Positions 1 through 8,505 of a stretch of 51,188 nucleotides of DNA are shown here, piece by piece (position 1 is the first letter of the stretch; the number at the start of each line of letters is the position of its first letter). The notes beneath the pieces were generated by a model. The model was given only the letters and a program-made list of their open reading frames with translations, had not been told where the DNA came from and ran no database searches. Where the stretch lies: the NCBI GenBank assembly GCA_002498385.1, contig DAHH01000015.1, positions 259,020 to 310,207 on the forward strand, read 5' to 3'. Made by a program: the position numbers and the translations under genes. The stretch is from Methanobacterium sp. UBA410. Lineage in GTDB: Archaea > Methanobacteriota > Methanobacteria > Methanobacteriales > Methanobacteriaceae.

Positions 1-26
1 TTTCTATTTCTATTTCTATTTCTATT
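1..26. repeat. TTTCTA hexamer tandem repeat
   Basis: Four perfect copies of TTTCTA followed by TT open the window, and the array may continue to the left of the window edge. It lies in AT-rich DNA with no coding signal. Seen directly; no function is implied. Confidence 0.8.
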
Positions 27-325
27 GAAATTTTTAAATTTATTCAATTATTTTGAAATATTTATGAAAAAATCTATGAAAAGTTCATGTTTTAAAGGGA
101 TATCTAAAGTAAGATTAAAAAGATTAAAATAAAAAAATTTAGAATGGATTTTTAAAGAATGAAAAAGTTGAGATAGGTTACTTTTTCCTAAGTTATACGC
201 TGATTTATTACACATACTTGATCAATGATTTTAATAAGTTAAGTGCAAGTAGATAAATAATAATTCAGGATACGAATCATAAATTCATGTAGTGACGATC
301 ACAAAATTACTTAAAAGGTGCAGAA
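27..325. other. AT-rich intergenic region upstream of mobB
   Basis: No gene is recognisable here. The stretch is very AT-rich with stops in all frames. The last bases carry AAAAGGTG just before the mobB start, which is its ribosome binding site. No convincing TATA box or operator stands out. Confidence 0.6.
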
Positions 326-1021
326 ATGAAGATCATAGCGGTTGCCGGGACCAAAAACACGGGAAAAACAACTCTAGTTACCAGAATCATCAAAGAACTT
401 GTTAAAAGAGGATTTAAGGTCGGCACGTTGAAGCATGCCCACCACAGCTTTGACAGGGCAGACAGCGACACAGGTAAGCATAAACAAGCCGGTGCTGAAC
501 TCGTTGCAGGCGTGGGTTTTGAAACCTTCTTCACAACCGGGCCAATGGAAATTGAGAAGGTTCTTAACATGATGAAATCCCTTGAAAAAGTGGATTTTGT
601 GGTTTTGGAAGGATTCAAAAATTATCCATACGCCAAAATATCAACATCACCAGACCTTGAGGATGAATTCACCATCCAAACCGTTGACGCCAAGAAGTTG
701 AATGATGAGGAGGTTGAATCCCTGGTTGATCTTGTGGAGGAAAGGAGCTTCGGTTTGGTGCAGAATTTCAACTGCAAAAAATGTGGGTTCAACAACTGCA
801 GCGAGTTTGTCCATGCAAAGGTAAATGGTGATGCAACAAACGTTGAATGCAAAACAGATTCTGATGAGGTTCTCCTCAGGGTGAACAATGAAGCAATACC
901 CCTAAATCCATTTGTAAGGGATTTTATCCGTGAAACTGTTGAGGGGATGATCAAATCCCTGAAAACCAGTGAATTTGGAGTGGAAGACTTCAATAAAATT
1001 GAACTTTTAATAAGAAAATAA
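326..1021 (+). CDS. mobB: Molybdopterin-guanine dinucleotide biosynthesis protein MobB with C-terminal Fe-S motif
   Basis: A 231-residue cytosolic GTP-binding protein of the MobB family, which assists attachment of GMP to molybdopterin. The P-loop is visible as GTKNTGKT at residues 8-15, followed by the family's LKHAHH stretch at 35-40. After the roughly 140-residue MobB domain comes an extra segment with Cys150, Cys153, Cys158 and Cys175. Its spacing (CxxCGxxxC, then a Cys about 17 residues on) matches the short four-cysteine Fe-S motif found in RnfB-type proteins, so this is a fusion. AAAAGGTG precedes the ATG. The gene is followed after 24 bases by moaA, and fdhD lies nearby, so the context supports cofactor supply for formate or formylmethanofuran dehydrogenase. 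The cluster assignment is inference from cysteine spacing. Confidence 0.88.
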   Translation: MKIIAVAGTKNTGKTTLVTRIIKELVKRGFKVGTLKHAHHSFDRADSDTGKHKQAGAELVAGVGFETFFTTGPMEIEKVLNMMKSLEKVDFVVLEGFKNYPYAKISTSPDLEDEFTIQTVDAKKLNDEEVESLVDLVEERSFGLVQNFNCKKCGFNNCSEFVHAKVNGDATNVECKTDSDEVLLRVNNEAIPLNPFVRDFIRETVEGMIKSLKTSEFGVEDFNKIELLIRK

Positions 1022-1045
1022 TTAGAATGAAAATAACCTCAAGTA

Positions 1046-2077
1046 ATGAAAATAACCGGTAGGAAGATAACCTTGACAGGCAGAGTAACTCCAGATGAGG
1101 AATCCATTAAAACTGCGGCCACAGTGGATGAGAAGGTGAAGGACAGGTTCGAAAGGCCCCTTATTTCCTTCAGGATTTCCGTGACCAACCGCTGCAATGT
1201 GAACTGTTTCTACTGCCACCACGACGGCATAGTGCCCAGAAACTATGAGATGACTGCAGAGGAAATGGAAAGGATATGCAGGGTTGCCAAATCCCTTGGA
1301 ATAGAGAAGATCAGGCTTTCAGGTGGAGAGCCCCTTGTAAGGGATGATATCGTTGAAATAGTGCGCAGGATAGCTTCTGTTGGATTTCGGGACATTTCAA
1401 TCACAACCAACGGAGTTCTTCTGGGTAGGTACGCGGAAAAACTTTTCAAAGCCGGTTTAAACCGTATTAACATCAGTTTCGACACCCTGAACCCTGAAAC
1501 CTACAGGTTCATAACCCGAAGGGATTACATGGAACTTGCAAGGGACGGCATAAAGAAAGCAGTTAAGGTTGGTCTCAACCCAGTTAAGGTGAACATGGTT
1601 GTTATGAAGGGAATAAACGACCATGAAATATGGGACATGTTCCAGTTCTGCAGGGAAAACGGGGTTATTTTGCAGCTTATAGAACTTTTAAAGACTGAAA
1701 ACTGTGAAGAATCAGAATCTTTGAAGAAGTACCATTACGATGTGAGGAAGCTTGAAGATGAGCTTGCTGAACTTTCAACAAAGGTGAAAAAAAGGCGCTT
1801 CATGCAGGACAGGAAGAAGTACTTCATTGAGGGAGGGGAAATCGAGGTTGTGCGGCCCATGGACAACACCCAGTTCTGCAAAAACTGCACCAGACTGAGA
1901 TTAACGCCTGATGGAAAAATAAAGCCGTGTCTGCTTAGAAACGACAATCTGGTTGACATCATAGAACCTATGCGCAGGGGTTACTCCGATGAAGAGCTTA
2001 AAAAAGTGTTTTTAAAAGCAGTTAATAATAGGGAACCCTTTTACACAGATTTTGATGATGCACAAGGCTCTGAATAG
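1046..2077 (+). CDS. moaA: GTP 3',8-cyclase MoaA (radical SAM)
   Basis: Catalyses the first step of molybdopterin synthesis, the radical-SAM rearrangement of GTP. The AdoMet cluster motif CxxxCxxC is Cys50, Cys54 and Cys57 (CNVNCFYC). The second, GTP-binding cluster is near the C-terminus in FCKNCTRLRLTPDGKIKPC. At 343 residues the protein is slightly long because of about 34 N-terminal residues before the conserved RPLISFRISVTNRC. GTG codons at 1124 and 1136 are in-frame alternative starts, and none of the candidates has a strong ribosome binding site. The protein ends in QGSE, not the Gly-Gly tail of bacterial MoaA. It lies 24 bases after mobB, probably in the same transcript. Confidence 0.93.
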   Translation: MKITGRKITLTGRVTPDEESIKTAATVDEKVKDRFERPLISFRISVTNRCNVNCFYCHHDGIVPRNYEMTAEEMERICRVAKSLGIEKIRLSGGEPLVRDDIVEIVRRIASVGFRDISITTNGVLLGRYAEKLFKAGLNRINISFDTLNPETYRFITRRDYMELARDGIKKAVKVGLNPVKVNMVVMKGINDHEIWDMFQFCRENGVILQLIELLKTENCEESESLKKYHYDVRKLEDELAELSTKVKKRRFMQDRKKYFIEGGEIEVVRPMDNTQFCKNCTRLRLTPDGKIKPCLLRNDNLVDIIEPMRRGYSDEELKKVFLKAVNNREPFYTDFDDAQGSE

Positions 2078-2311
2078 AACCTGAGTAAACACGACAAATA
2101 AATTTAAAGAAATTGTTTGTTAATAAATTAAAATTTTAATTTAAGACCTGAGAATCTTTATTTTATAATTAATTTGAATTTTAGCATCTTCAACCAGTTT
2201 TTGTGGTTTTAATTTTTAGTGTATCTTATTTATCCTACTTTTATCATGTGCTTCGTTACAGTATTAAATAATATATTCCATCAAAATGAAATTTATAGTA
2301 AGGGGATAATC

Positions 2312-2647
2312 ATGTTAAAGAAAAAAACCAGTGAAGAGTTACCAGAACATTACATGAGTGTGAAGGAAAGATTCAAAGAATATGGTGAAGCTTTAAACAA
2401 GCTTGGAATTGCAGCAAAGGAAAGCGGACCCCTTGATGAGAAGACCTCCCAGATGGTGCAGCTTGCAGCATCGGCAGCCATCCGATCAGAAGGAGCTGTT
2501 CACAGCCACGCTAAAAGAGCTATTGAGGCTGGAGCATCAGAAAATGAGATTTATCATTGTTTAATACTGCTTACAAGTACGATAGGATTTCCCAACGTTG
2601 CTGCAGCCATCTCCTGGGTCGACGATATCACCCAGCAGAGGAAATAA
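2312..2647 (+). CDS. Carboxymuconolactone decarboxylase (AhpD-like) family protein
   Basis: A 111-residue, probably all-helical protein of the CMD/AhpD fold. The core motif region reads RSEGAVHSHAKRAIEAGAS, followed by the usual EIYHCLILL helix. Family members with peroxidase activity carry CxxC in this segment, and here those positions are not cysteines, so a thiol redox role is unlikely. The ATG at 2312 is chosen because AAGGGGAT lies just before it. The reading frame stays open to 2219, but the upstream part is AT-rich and has no ribosome binding site. Its actual reaction is unknown. It sits between moaA and fdhD, on the same strand but with gaps of about 190-230 bases on either side. Confidence 0.8.
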   Translation: MLKKKTSEELPEHYMSVKERFKEYGEALNKLGIAAKESGPLDEKTSQMVQLAASAAIRSEGAVHSHAKRAIEAGASENEIYHCLILLTSTIGFPNVAAAISWVDDITQQRK

Positions 2648-2679
2648 ACCTTACCAAAAGAGGATCCATGCAAAAATAA

Positions 2680-2712
2680 GAGCTCAATAAGGAAAAGAGC
2701 TCAATAAGGAAA
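2680..2712. repeat. Direct duplication of a 17-base unit
   Basis: GAGCTCAATAAGGAAAA at 2680-2696 is followed at once by a near-identical second copy at 2697-2712. It lies between the CMD-like gene and fdhD, about 40 bases before the fdhD TATA-like box. Seen directly. Confidence 0.8.
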
Positions 2713-2750
2713 TAATACGATAATTACCCAACTAAAGCTTGGAAAAACCA

Positions 2751-2758
2751 TTATAAAT
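2751..2758 (+). promoter_or_regulatory. TATA-like box upstream of fdhD
   Basis: TTATAAAT lies 75 bases before the fdhD ATG in an otherwise gene-free stretch. It matches the archaeal box A consensus. Assignment is by sequence only. Confidence 0.45.
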
Positions 2759-2833
2759 GAGGTTCCAGTAACTTTAAAAGAAAAAAACCAGAAACTGTGT
2801 TACCTAAGTAATTAACTATCAAGGGGACCCATC

Positions 2834-3586
2834 ATGTTTAAAATGTTTGAAAGCGTGGATGCTGTGAGGGTTGAAGAAAAAGCTTCCAGCATGGAAGAGA
2901 AAGTAGTGAATGATGAAGAAATAGAACTTACAATAAATGACAGTGTTTCAAGGAAATTCTCCATAAGTCCTTGTTCTTTAAGGGAATTTGCTGTTGGATA
3001 TCTTCTTGGTGAGGGTTTAGCAGGATCTTTAGAGGATATAACGGACATTAAGATAGAGGGCAAAACCATCAAAGCCAAAATCGATCTTGCTGATTTTGAT
3101 ATTAGAAAAGAGCTTGTTGTGGGTTCTGACTGTTTCGGGGGATGGAGGACCAAGATCGAATTTGTGGGAACAGTTGAATCGAACTTCAAAGTATCCAAAA
3201 AGGACATATTCAAAGCCTTTGACAGGTTAAAAAAAGAAGCAGAGGTATGGCAGGAAACAGGAGGTACACATGTAGCAGGCCTTGTAAGCAGCGGTAAATT
3301 CATAGCCATAGAAGACGTGAGCAGGCATGTGGCAGTTGATAAGATTATAGGTGCCGGAGCACTTGCAGGATGTGATCTTTCCAGGAGTTTCATTGTTTAC
3401 AGCGGCAGGATGCCCGCAGACATGATGATAAAGGTTGCAAGGGTTGGAATTCCTATAATAGCATCCAATGCTGCACCAACATCATCCGGAGTTTCCGTTG
3501 CCCAGGAAGCTCATGTAACCATGCTTGGATTTGTCAGGGACAGAAGGTTCAACATCTACACTTATCCCGAGAGAATTTTAATTTAA
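2834..3586 (+). CDS. fdhD: Formate dehydrogenase accessory sulfurtransferase FdhD
   Basis: FdhD moves sulfur from a cysteine desulfurase to the molybdenum cofactor, which activates formate dehydrogenase. The 250-residue protein has the family landmarks SPCSLREFAVGYLLGEG, TGGTHVAGL, EDVSRHVAVDKIIGA and SNAAPTSSGVSVAQ. The catalytic loop, CxxC in the E. coli protein, reads DCFGGW here, so only Cys100 remains. Single-cysteine FdhD forms would need a different sulfur relay or use only one residue. The gene belongs to the molybdenum block with mobB and moaA and probably has its own promoter. The formate dehydrogenase structural genes are not in this window. Confidence 0.9.
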   Translation: MFKMFESVDAVRVEEKASSMEEKVVNDEEIELTINDSVSRKFSISPCSLREFAVGYLLGEGLAGSLEDITDIKIEGKTIKAKIDLADFDIRKELVVGSDCFGGWRTKIEFVGTVESNFKVSKKDIFKAFDRLKKEAEVWQETGGTHVAGLVSSGKFIAIEDVSRHVAVDKIIGAGALAGCDLSRSFIVYSGRMPADMMIKVARVGIPIIASNAAPTSSGVSVAQEAHVTMLGFVRDRRFNIYTYPERILI

Positions 3587-3864
3587 AAATCTTGATTAAA
3601 CTGTAAAAAAGCTCATTTAAACATTAAGGTTAAATTCGAGACAATAATTCTATTTTTAAATTTCTTCTATTTTTAAATTTCAAAAAATCTTCAAATAATT
3701 AAGGGATCTTCAAATCTTAAAAATGTGAAATTTAAATTAGAAAAGAAGTTTTAAAGGAATATGGGTTTAAGAAAAAAAGATAAATTAAAAAGAAGATAAA
3801 GATTTCATTTTATATAAAGAAGGATCATGTAAAGAAAAACTTTAAAATCATTGTTTATACGATT

Positions 3865-4449
3865 TCACTCCAGTACAGTGTGTCTCTGCTTTAGATCGTT
3901 CTCTGTTTTTCCCAGCTTATCCATGAGCTGTGCTATAACTCCATCAAGGAAGATAAGGGTTGTGGCTTCAAACAGGGTCCCGAGCGGGGATAATGATTGA
4001 TGTCTTCCATTTATCTGCCTTTTTATATAATTTTTTTCTGAATCAACTTTTGTACGGCCTTTAATTTGTATTATAAGATCTGACATTTTTCCAAGGGAAG
4101 AATCCTCATATGATGTCACTGCAACTATGGTTGCACCCCTCTTTTTAGCAATTTTAGCTGTGCTCAGGATGTAGCTTGTTTCTCCTGACCCTGAAATTGC
4201 AAGGAGACAGTCGTCTTCATTTATGGAGGGGGTTATTGTTTCTCCAACAACGTAGACACCTATTCCAAGGTGCATGAGCCTCATTGCAAAGGCCCTTGCA
4301 ACCAGACCAGACCTGCCCTGTCCCAGAAGAAAAACATTCTTTGATGATGTTAAAATGTCTAAAAGGTCCAAGATATTCTTTTCGTCAAGTTTTGCTGAAA
4401 CAGCATTTATATTATCAACTATTTCGTCTATTGCATCATTTAAAATCAT
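3865..4449 (-). CDS. hxlB: 6-phospho-3-hexuloisomerase (SIS domain)
   Basis: A single-domain sugar isomerase of 194 residues. In archaea it works with hexulose-6-phosphate synthase to interconvert fructose 6-phosphate and ribulose 5-phosphate plus formaldehyde, serving as the source of pentoses. Sugar-phosphate-binding SIS motifs are visible at GQGRSG (43-48) and SGSGET (86-91), and the RMRLMHLG-like helix after the first motif is typical. A GGTGA site lies 4 bases before the ATG. The partner synthase is not adjacent. The gene stands alone between two rightward genes, so it is probably monocistronic. Confidence 0.87.
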   Translation of the reverse strand: MILNDAIDEIVDNINAVSAKLDEKNILDLLDILTSSKNVFLLGQGRSGLVARAFAMRLMHLGIGVYVVGETITPSINEDDCLLAISGSGETSYILSTAKIAKKRGATIVAVTSYEDSSLGKMSDLIIQIKGRTKVDSEKNYIKRQINGRHQSLSPLGTLFEATTLIFLDGVIAQLMDKLGKTENDLKQRHTVLE

Positions 4450-4609
4450 ATGTTCACCGAATAAGGACTGTTTAAGATTAATATACTTCTACCATTATAT
4501 CTGTAGTTGTTACTTATATATAGTTCAGTGAATAAGGGAATTCCATTCAAAATGTATTAAAAAAATAATAATTAAGAAGATAGAGTTGAAATGCTGGGTG
4601 GATGGTTAG

Positions 4610-5473
4610 ATGAAATACGATGCAAAGCTTAACCTCTTTGTAGAGGGTAAGGAGTTAAATTACAAAGTTTTTGAAGCCTTGAAATGCGTTTCAAAAACCT
4701 GGTCACAAAGGGAAGCTGCAAGAAAACTTGGAATATCTCATGCAGTCCTAAACAGGAGAATAAAAGAATCTGAGGACAAATTAGGCGTTAAACTGGTTGA
4801 AACAACTGGTGCGGGTTCAGGATTGACCGAGTATGCCTTCAAAATCCTTGAAAAATATGAAAATTATAAAAATCGCCTTAAAGAACGTGAAAAACCGTTG
4901 ATATGTGGAGGCTACATTTCAGCAGGTTTGATGGACGTTTTATCAACAGAATACGGGTTTGATGCCACCATCCACCAGACTGACGATGAAAGTGCCCTGA
5001 AACTTGCAGAAATGGATATGGTGGACATTTTAACGCTTGACGATCCTGTAAGAGCCTTCATGTGGGATCTGGATTTCAGCCCAATTGCCTACGACCACCT
5101 GGTTCTCGTTTCAAGCCCCAATATCCCCCAACCAGCCCATCTGGACGATCTCAGAGGTGTCAATTTCATTGAGGTTCAGGGTTCTTCCCAGAGACTGGCC
5201 TGGAACACCCTTGACAACGTGGGTGTGGATTACAAAATATCAAAGGTCGTTAAATCACCTTACAATGCACTTAAAACCGTTCAAAAGGGTGAAGATCTCT
5301 ACACATTTCTAAACAGAAGTTTTACAGATGGCTCTGAGATCATGAGGGAGGACACGAAGCACATCATAAGCTTGGTTCCCTACAATAGGAACAGTGCTTT
5401 AAATGATTTTATACGATTTATTCTGGGTAAAGGCCAAAAAATAGTTGAGTACTATGGATTTGAAAGAGTTTAA
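4610..5473 (+). CDS. ModE/LysR-like transcriptional regulator with a PBP-like sensor domain
   Basis: A 287-residue regulator. Residues about 20-65 form a winged helix-turn-helix of the ModE/LysR type (TWSQREAARKLGISHAVLNRRI), with the conserved tail KLVETTGAGSGLTEYA. Residues about 95-285 resemble a periplasmic-binding-protein-like domain, with GGYISAGLMDVLS at its start and an FLNRSF segment near its end. That fold in archaeal proteins often senses molybdate or molybdopterin-related ligands. The location just after mobB, moaA and fdhD supports control of molybdenum-cofactor genes, which is inference. A general LysR-like regulator remains possible. GATGGTTAG precedes the ATG as a weak ribosome binding site. 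Confidence 0.75.
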   Translation: MKYDAKLNLFVEGKELNYKVFEALKCVSKTWSQREAARKLGISHAVLNRRIKESEDKLGVKLVETTGAGSGLTEYAFKILEKYENYKNRLKEREKPLICGGYISAGLMDVLSTEYGFDATIHQTDDESALKLAEMDMVDILTLDDPVRAFMWDLDFSPIAYDHLVLVSSPNIPQPAHLDDLRGVNFIEVQGSSQRLAWNTLDNVGVDYKISKVVKSPYNALKTVQKGEDLYTFLNRSFTDGSEIMREDTKHIISLVPYNRNSALNDFIRFILGKGQKIVEYYGFERV

Positions 5474-5853
5474 TCAGCTTATTATCATAGCTTCAAGACT
5501 TATCTCAGTGTTTACAGTATCTTCAAGTAGTGACTATACCATCTTCAAGTGCTTACAATTTTTTAAGGCGTTTATATTATCCTTAAAGGCTTATACTATC
5601 TCTAATTATTCCCTATGAGTTTTTTTAATTGCTATTTTATTGTTAAAAACTTATTCTTAAAATAAATGTTTTTAAATTAAAGTTACATCATCTAAGGCTT
5701 TCAGGTCCAGTAATTTTTAGGTTAAAAGTTTCATTAGAATCCTTTTTCAAGCCCCAAACTTCGTCAATATTAAAATATTTCCTTTGATTAAAATTAAGGA
5801 AATTTTAAATGTTTCGAAAATAGATTTCAAGTAAAAACATAACGGGTGATTGA
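5474..5853. other. Gene-free AT-rich stretch with degenerate ATCTTCAAG repeats
   Basis: No coding sequence or RNA gene was recognised. The first 120 bases contain several imperfect copies of a short unit around ATCTTCAAGT or AGCTTCAAGA. The rest is AT-rich. The last bases hold GGTGAT at 5845-5850, the ribosome binding site of the next gene. Confidence 0.5.
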
Positions 5854-6768
5854 TTGACTACTAAAACAAATTTACTGGCAATTGGACACACAGCCTTGGA
5901 CTACATAATACAGGTGGGGGAATTTCCCCAGCCCAACACATCAGCAACAATAAAAAGAATGAGAACCTTCTTCGGAGGTGCCGCAGCAAACGTGGCAGTT
6001 GTTGCATCAAACCTGGGGCTTAAATCATCTTTGGTGTCTGCAGTTGGGGATGATTTCACTGGATCTGCCTACGACAGGAAACTAGAAAGCCTTGGTATAG
6101 ACACTGAGAGCATGATCATGGTTGAGGATGAGAAAACCCCAACAGCATTTGTACTCACCAACTCATCAAACGATCAGATAAGCTATTTCTACTGGGGAGC
6201 TGCAGCCCAATTTAAAAAATCAGAACCACCAATTAAAGCCATTAAAAAAGCTAAAGCGGTTCACCTTGCAACCGGAGATCCAGGTTTCAACAGGAGATCT
6301 GGACTGGCTGCCCATGAAGAGGGTAAATTAATATCCTTCGATCCAGGTCAGGACCTCCACCTCTACTCTGAGGAAGAGCTCAGGGAAGTTCTTAAAATAT
6401 GTGACATCCTCTTCGGGAACCATCATGAAGTAAGAAAAATACTCAGCACCCTGAACATGGACTTCAACGAGCTTCAAAAATTTGGGCCAGACATTGTGGT
6501 TACAACCTACGGAAGGAATGGAAGTAAGATATGCGCAGATGAGGAGATAAAGATAGACGCAATAATCCAGAACTCACCAGACCCAACAGGTGCAGGAGAT
6601 TCTTACCGGGCAGGATTTTTAAAGGGTTACCTACAGGGTGAAGACCTTGAAACCTGTGGAAAATTCGCATCAGCCGTTGCATCCTTTATTGTTGAAGCTG
6701 AGGGATGCCAGACAAACGTTCCCAACTTTGAAATGGCCAAAAAAAGGATGGATGAAATGTGGAAGTAG
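5854..6768 (+). CDS. PfkB-family carbohydrate/nucleoside kinase
   Basis: A 304-residue ribokinase-like sugar or nucleoside kinase. The N-terminal signature FFGGAAANVAVVASNLG lies at 39-55. The anion hole and catalytic base are in DPTGAGDSYRAGF (about 243-255), with Asp249 as the base. Archaeal relatives in methanogens include nucleoside kinases with broad specificity, so nucleoside or ribose phosphorylation is likelier than phosphofructokinase activity, but the substrate cannot be read from sequence. The start is TTG at 5854, chosen because GGTGAT lies three bases upstream. The gene seems to stand alone. Confidence 0.82.
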   Translation: MTTKTNLLAIGHTALDYIIQVGEFPQPNTSATIKRMRTFFGGAAANVAVVASNLGLKSSLVSAVGDDFTGSAYDRKLESLGIDTESMIMVEDEKTPTAFVLTNSSNDQISYFYWGAAAQFKKSEPPIKAIKKAKAVHLATGDPGFNRRSGLAAHEEGKLISFDPGQDLHLYSEEELREVLKICDILFGNHHEVRKILSTLNMDFNELQKFGPDIVVTTYGRNGSKICADEEIKIDAIIQNSPDPTGAGDSYRAGFLKGYLQGEDLETCGKFASAVASFIVEAEGCQTNVPNFEMAKKRMDEMWK

Positions 6769-6961
6769 TTTCCTAACTCGTGAAACTTTCATTTGTTTAA
6801 TCACAAACCAATCGATCACAAAATAAAATCACTTTGTGAAGTTTTAACTTATCGTGAAGTTTTAACTTTGGCAAGTAACATCCAACTAATAATACAACAG
6901 CAAAGAATATCAATTTTAAATAGAAAATCAAGTAAAACATAACAATAGTAATCAATAGTAC

Positions 6962-6975
6962 TTTAGATATCTAAA
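6962..6975. promoter_or_regulatory. 14-base perfect palindrome upstream of thiC
   Basis: TTTAGATATCTAAA is a perfect palindrome 231 bases before the thiC start. Its symmetry suggests a dimeric regulator site, but its distance from the gene is large. Direct observation; the function is inferred. Confidence 0.4.
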
Positions 6976-6986
6976 ACCCAATATGT

Positions 6987-7008
6987 TAATATTACTCGGC
7001 GAATATTA
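6987..7008. promoter_or_regulatory. 7-base inverted repeat with GC-rich loop upstream of thiC
   Basis: TAATATT and AATATTA are separated by ACTCGGCG, the only GC-rich octamer in this AT-rich leader. It could be an operator with two half sites or a small hairpin. It lies 12 bases after the 14-base palindrome. Confidence 0.4.
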
Positions 7009-7206
7009 TGTTTGGTTTAATGTAAACAAGCTATTTTACGTTGAACCATGTTTATTAAATAGAATTAAATATTGAACTTTAAAAGACAGATTAAGAATGT
7101 ATTTAAAAGTTTTTAAATAAATTCAATGTTTACAGGATAAAATGTTTACAAGATAACATTCATAGAGCTTGTAAGTCAGTCAAAAACTAAAAAAATGGTG
7201 ATCTTT

Positions 7207-8505
7207 ATGACACAGATGGATGATGCAAAGAATGGCATAATAACAGACCAGATGAAAGCGGTTGCAAAAATCGAAAATGTTGATGAAGAGTTTATCAGGA
7301 AATCGGTTGCAGCAGGAACCATTGCAATTCCAAACAACATTACAAGGAATGCAAAACCTGTTGGTATAGGTGCAGGCCTCAGAACCAAGGTTAACGCAAC
7401 CATCGGAACCTCCACAGACATAAAAGATATCGACATGGAGTTTGAAAAGGCCAAGGTTGCAATGGAAAACAAGGCAGACACCCTCATGGAGCTCAGTATC
7501 GGTGGAGACCTGGACGCAATAAGACAGAAGATCATAAGTATCACAGACCTTCCAGTTGGAAGCGTGCCAATCTACCAGGCTGCAGTGGAGTCAATAAACA
7601 AAAACGGCTCCCCAATTTACATGGAAGAGGACTCAATGTTCAAGGCCATTGAAAAACAGGCAAAAGACGGTATAGATTTCATGGCAATACACTGCAGTGT
7701 CAACAGGGAAACCCTGAAAAGGCTTAAAAGACAGGGTCGTGAAGGAGGACTCGTGAGTAGGGGCGGAGCATTCCTATCAGCATGGATGGTTCACAACGAA
7801 ATCGAAAACCCACTTTACAAAAACTACGACCAGGTCCTGGACATTGCTAAGGAGTACGACTTTACAATAAGCCTTGCAAACGGTATGAGGGCTGGAGCAA
7901 TAGCAGATTCAACTGACAGAGCCCAGGTTCAAGAGTTAATCATTTTAGGTGAGCTTGTTGACAGGGCAAGGGAAGCTGGAGTTCAAACGATAGTTGAAGG
8001 ACCAGGACACATTCCACTCAAGGAGATACAGACAAACGTCATGGTTCAGAAAAAACTCTGCCGTGGAGCACCATTCTACATGCTCGGACCAATAGTGACG
8101 GACATTGCACCGGCCTACGACCACATTGTATCTTCCATAGGTGCAGCACAGTCAGCAGGAGCAGGAGCAGACTTCATATGCTACGTAACACCAGCAGAGC
8201 ACCTTGCACTTCCAGGTCCAGACGACGTTAAGAGGGGGGTCATAGCAACCAGGATAGGAGCATACGTTGGAGACATGGCAAAGGGAGTTCACAATGGAGA
8301 ACTCGACCTCAAAATGGCAAACGCACGTAAAAAACTCAACTGGGAAGCACAGTACGCAGCAGCAATCTGCCCAGCAGATGCAAGGGCAATAAGGGACGCA
8401 AGACCACCAGAAGACCCAGATACCTGTACAATGTGCGGAAACTACTGTGCAGTTAAAATAGTGAACGAATGGCTGGACGATGCGGATCAGGATGTTTTCG
8501 ACTGA
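7207..8505 (+). CDS. thiC: Phosphomethylpyrimidine synthase ThiC
   Basis: Converts 5-aminoimidazole ribotide to hydroxymethylpyrimidine phosphate for thiamine, using a non-classical radical-SAM cluster at the C-terminus. The ATG at 7207 is chosen because GGTGAT (7197-7202) lies four bases upstream; the earlier in-frame ATG at 7195 overlaps that site. The 432-residue protein is of the short archaeal form. Family landmarks are MAIHCSVNRETL, SRGGAF, VEGPGHIPL and YVTPAEHLALP. The cluster motif reads CTMCGNYC (Cys407, Cys410, Cys414), that is CX2CX3C where bacterial ThiC has CX2CX4C. It is monocistronic, with a leader of more than 400 bases. Confidence 0.94.
   Translation: MTQMDDAKNGIITDQMKAVAKIENVDEEFIRKSVAAGTIAIPNNITRNAKPVGIGAGLRTKVNATIGTSTDIKDIDMEFEKAKVAMENKADTLMELSIGGDLDAIRQKIISITDLPVGSVPIYQAAVESINKNGSPIYMEEDSMFKAIEKQAKDGIDFMAIHCSVNRETLKRLKRQGREGGLVSRGGAFLSAWMVHNEIENPLYKNYDQVLDIAKEYDFTISLANGMRAGAIADSTDRAQVQELIILGELVDRAREAGVQTIVEGPGHIPLKEIQTNVMVQKKLCRGAPFYMLGPIVTDIAPAYDHIVSSIGAAQSAGAGADFICYVTPAEHLALPGPDDVKRGVIATRIGAYVGDMAKGVHNGELDLKMANARKKLNWEAQYAAAICPADARAIRDARPPEDPDTCTMCGNYCAVKIVNEWLDDADQDVFD

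Larger units (their letters stand above)
6769..7206. other. Long gene-free leader region of thiC
   Basis: No coding sequence is visible. Two inverted repeats stand out and are listed separately. The region also contains the imperfect repeat GTTTTAACTT(A/T) at about 6840-6866. I saw no conserved TPP-riboswitch core, so thiamine control, if present, would act through a DNA-binding regulator. Confidence 0.5.

Noticed and set aside
2812..3393. 193-codon minus-strand frame across fdhD
   Set aside because: Antisense shadow of FdhD; Ser/Leu-rich, no family motif.
6769..7206. TPP riboswitch upstream of thiC
   Set aside because: I could not find the conserved CTGAGA and ACCTGATC-like core elements in the leader.
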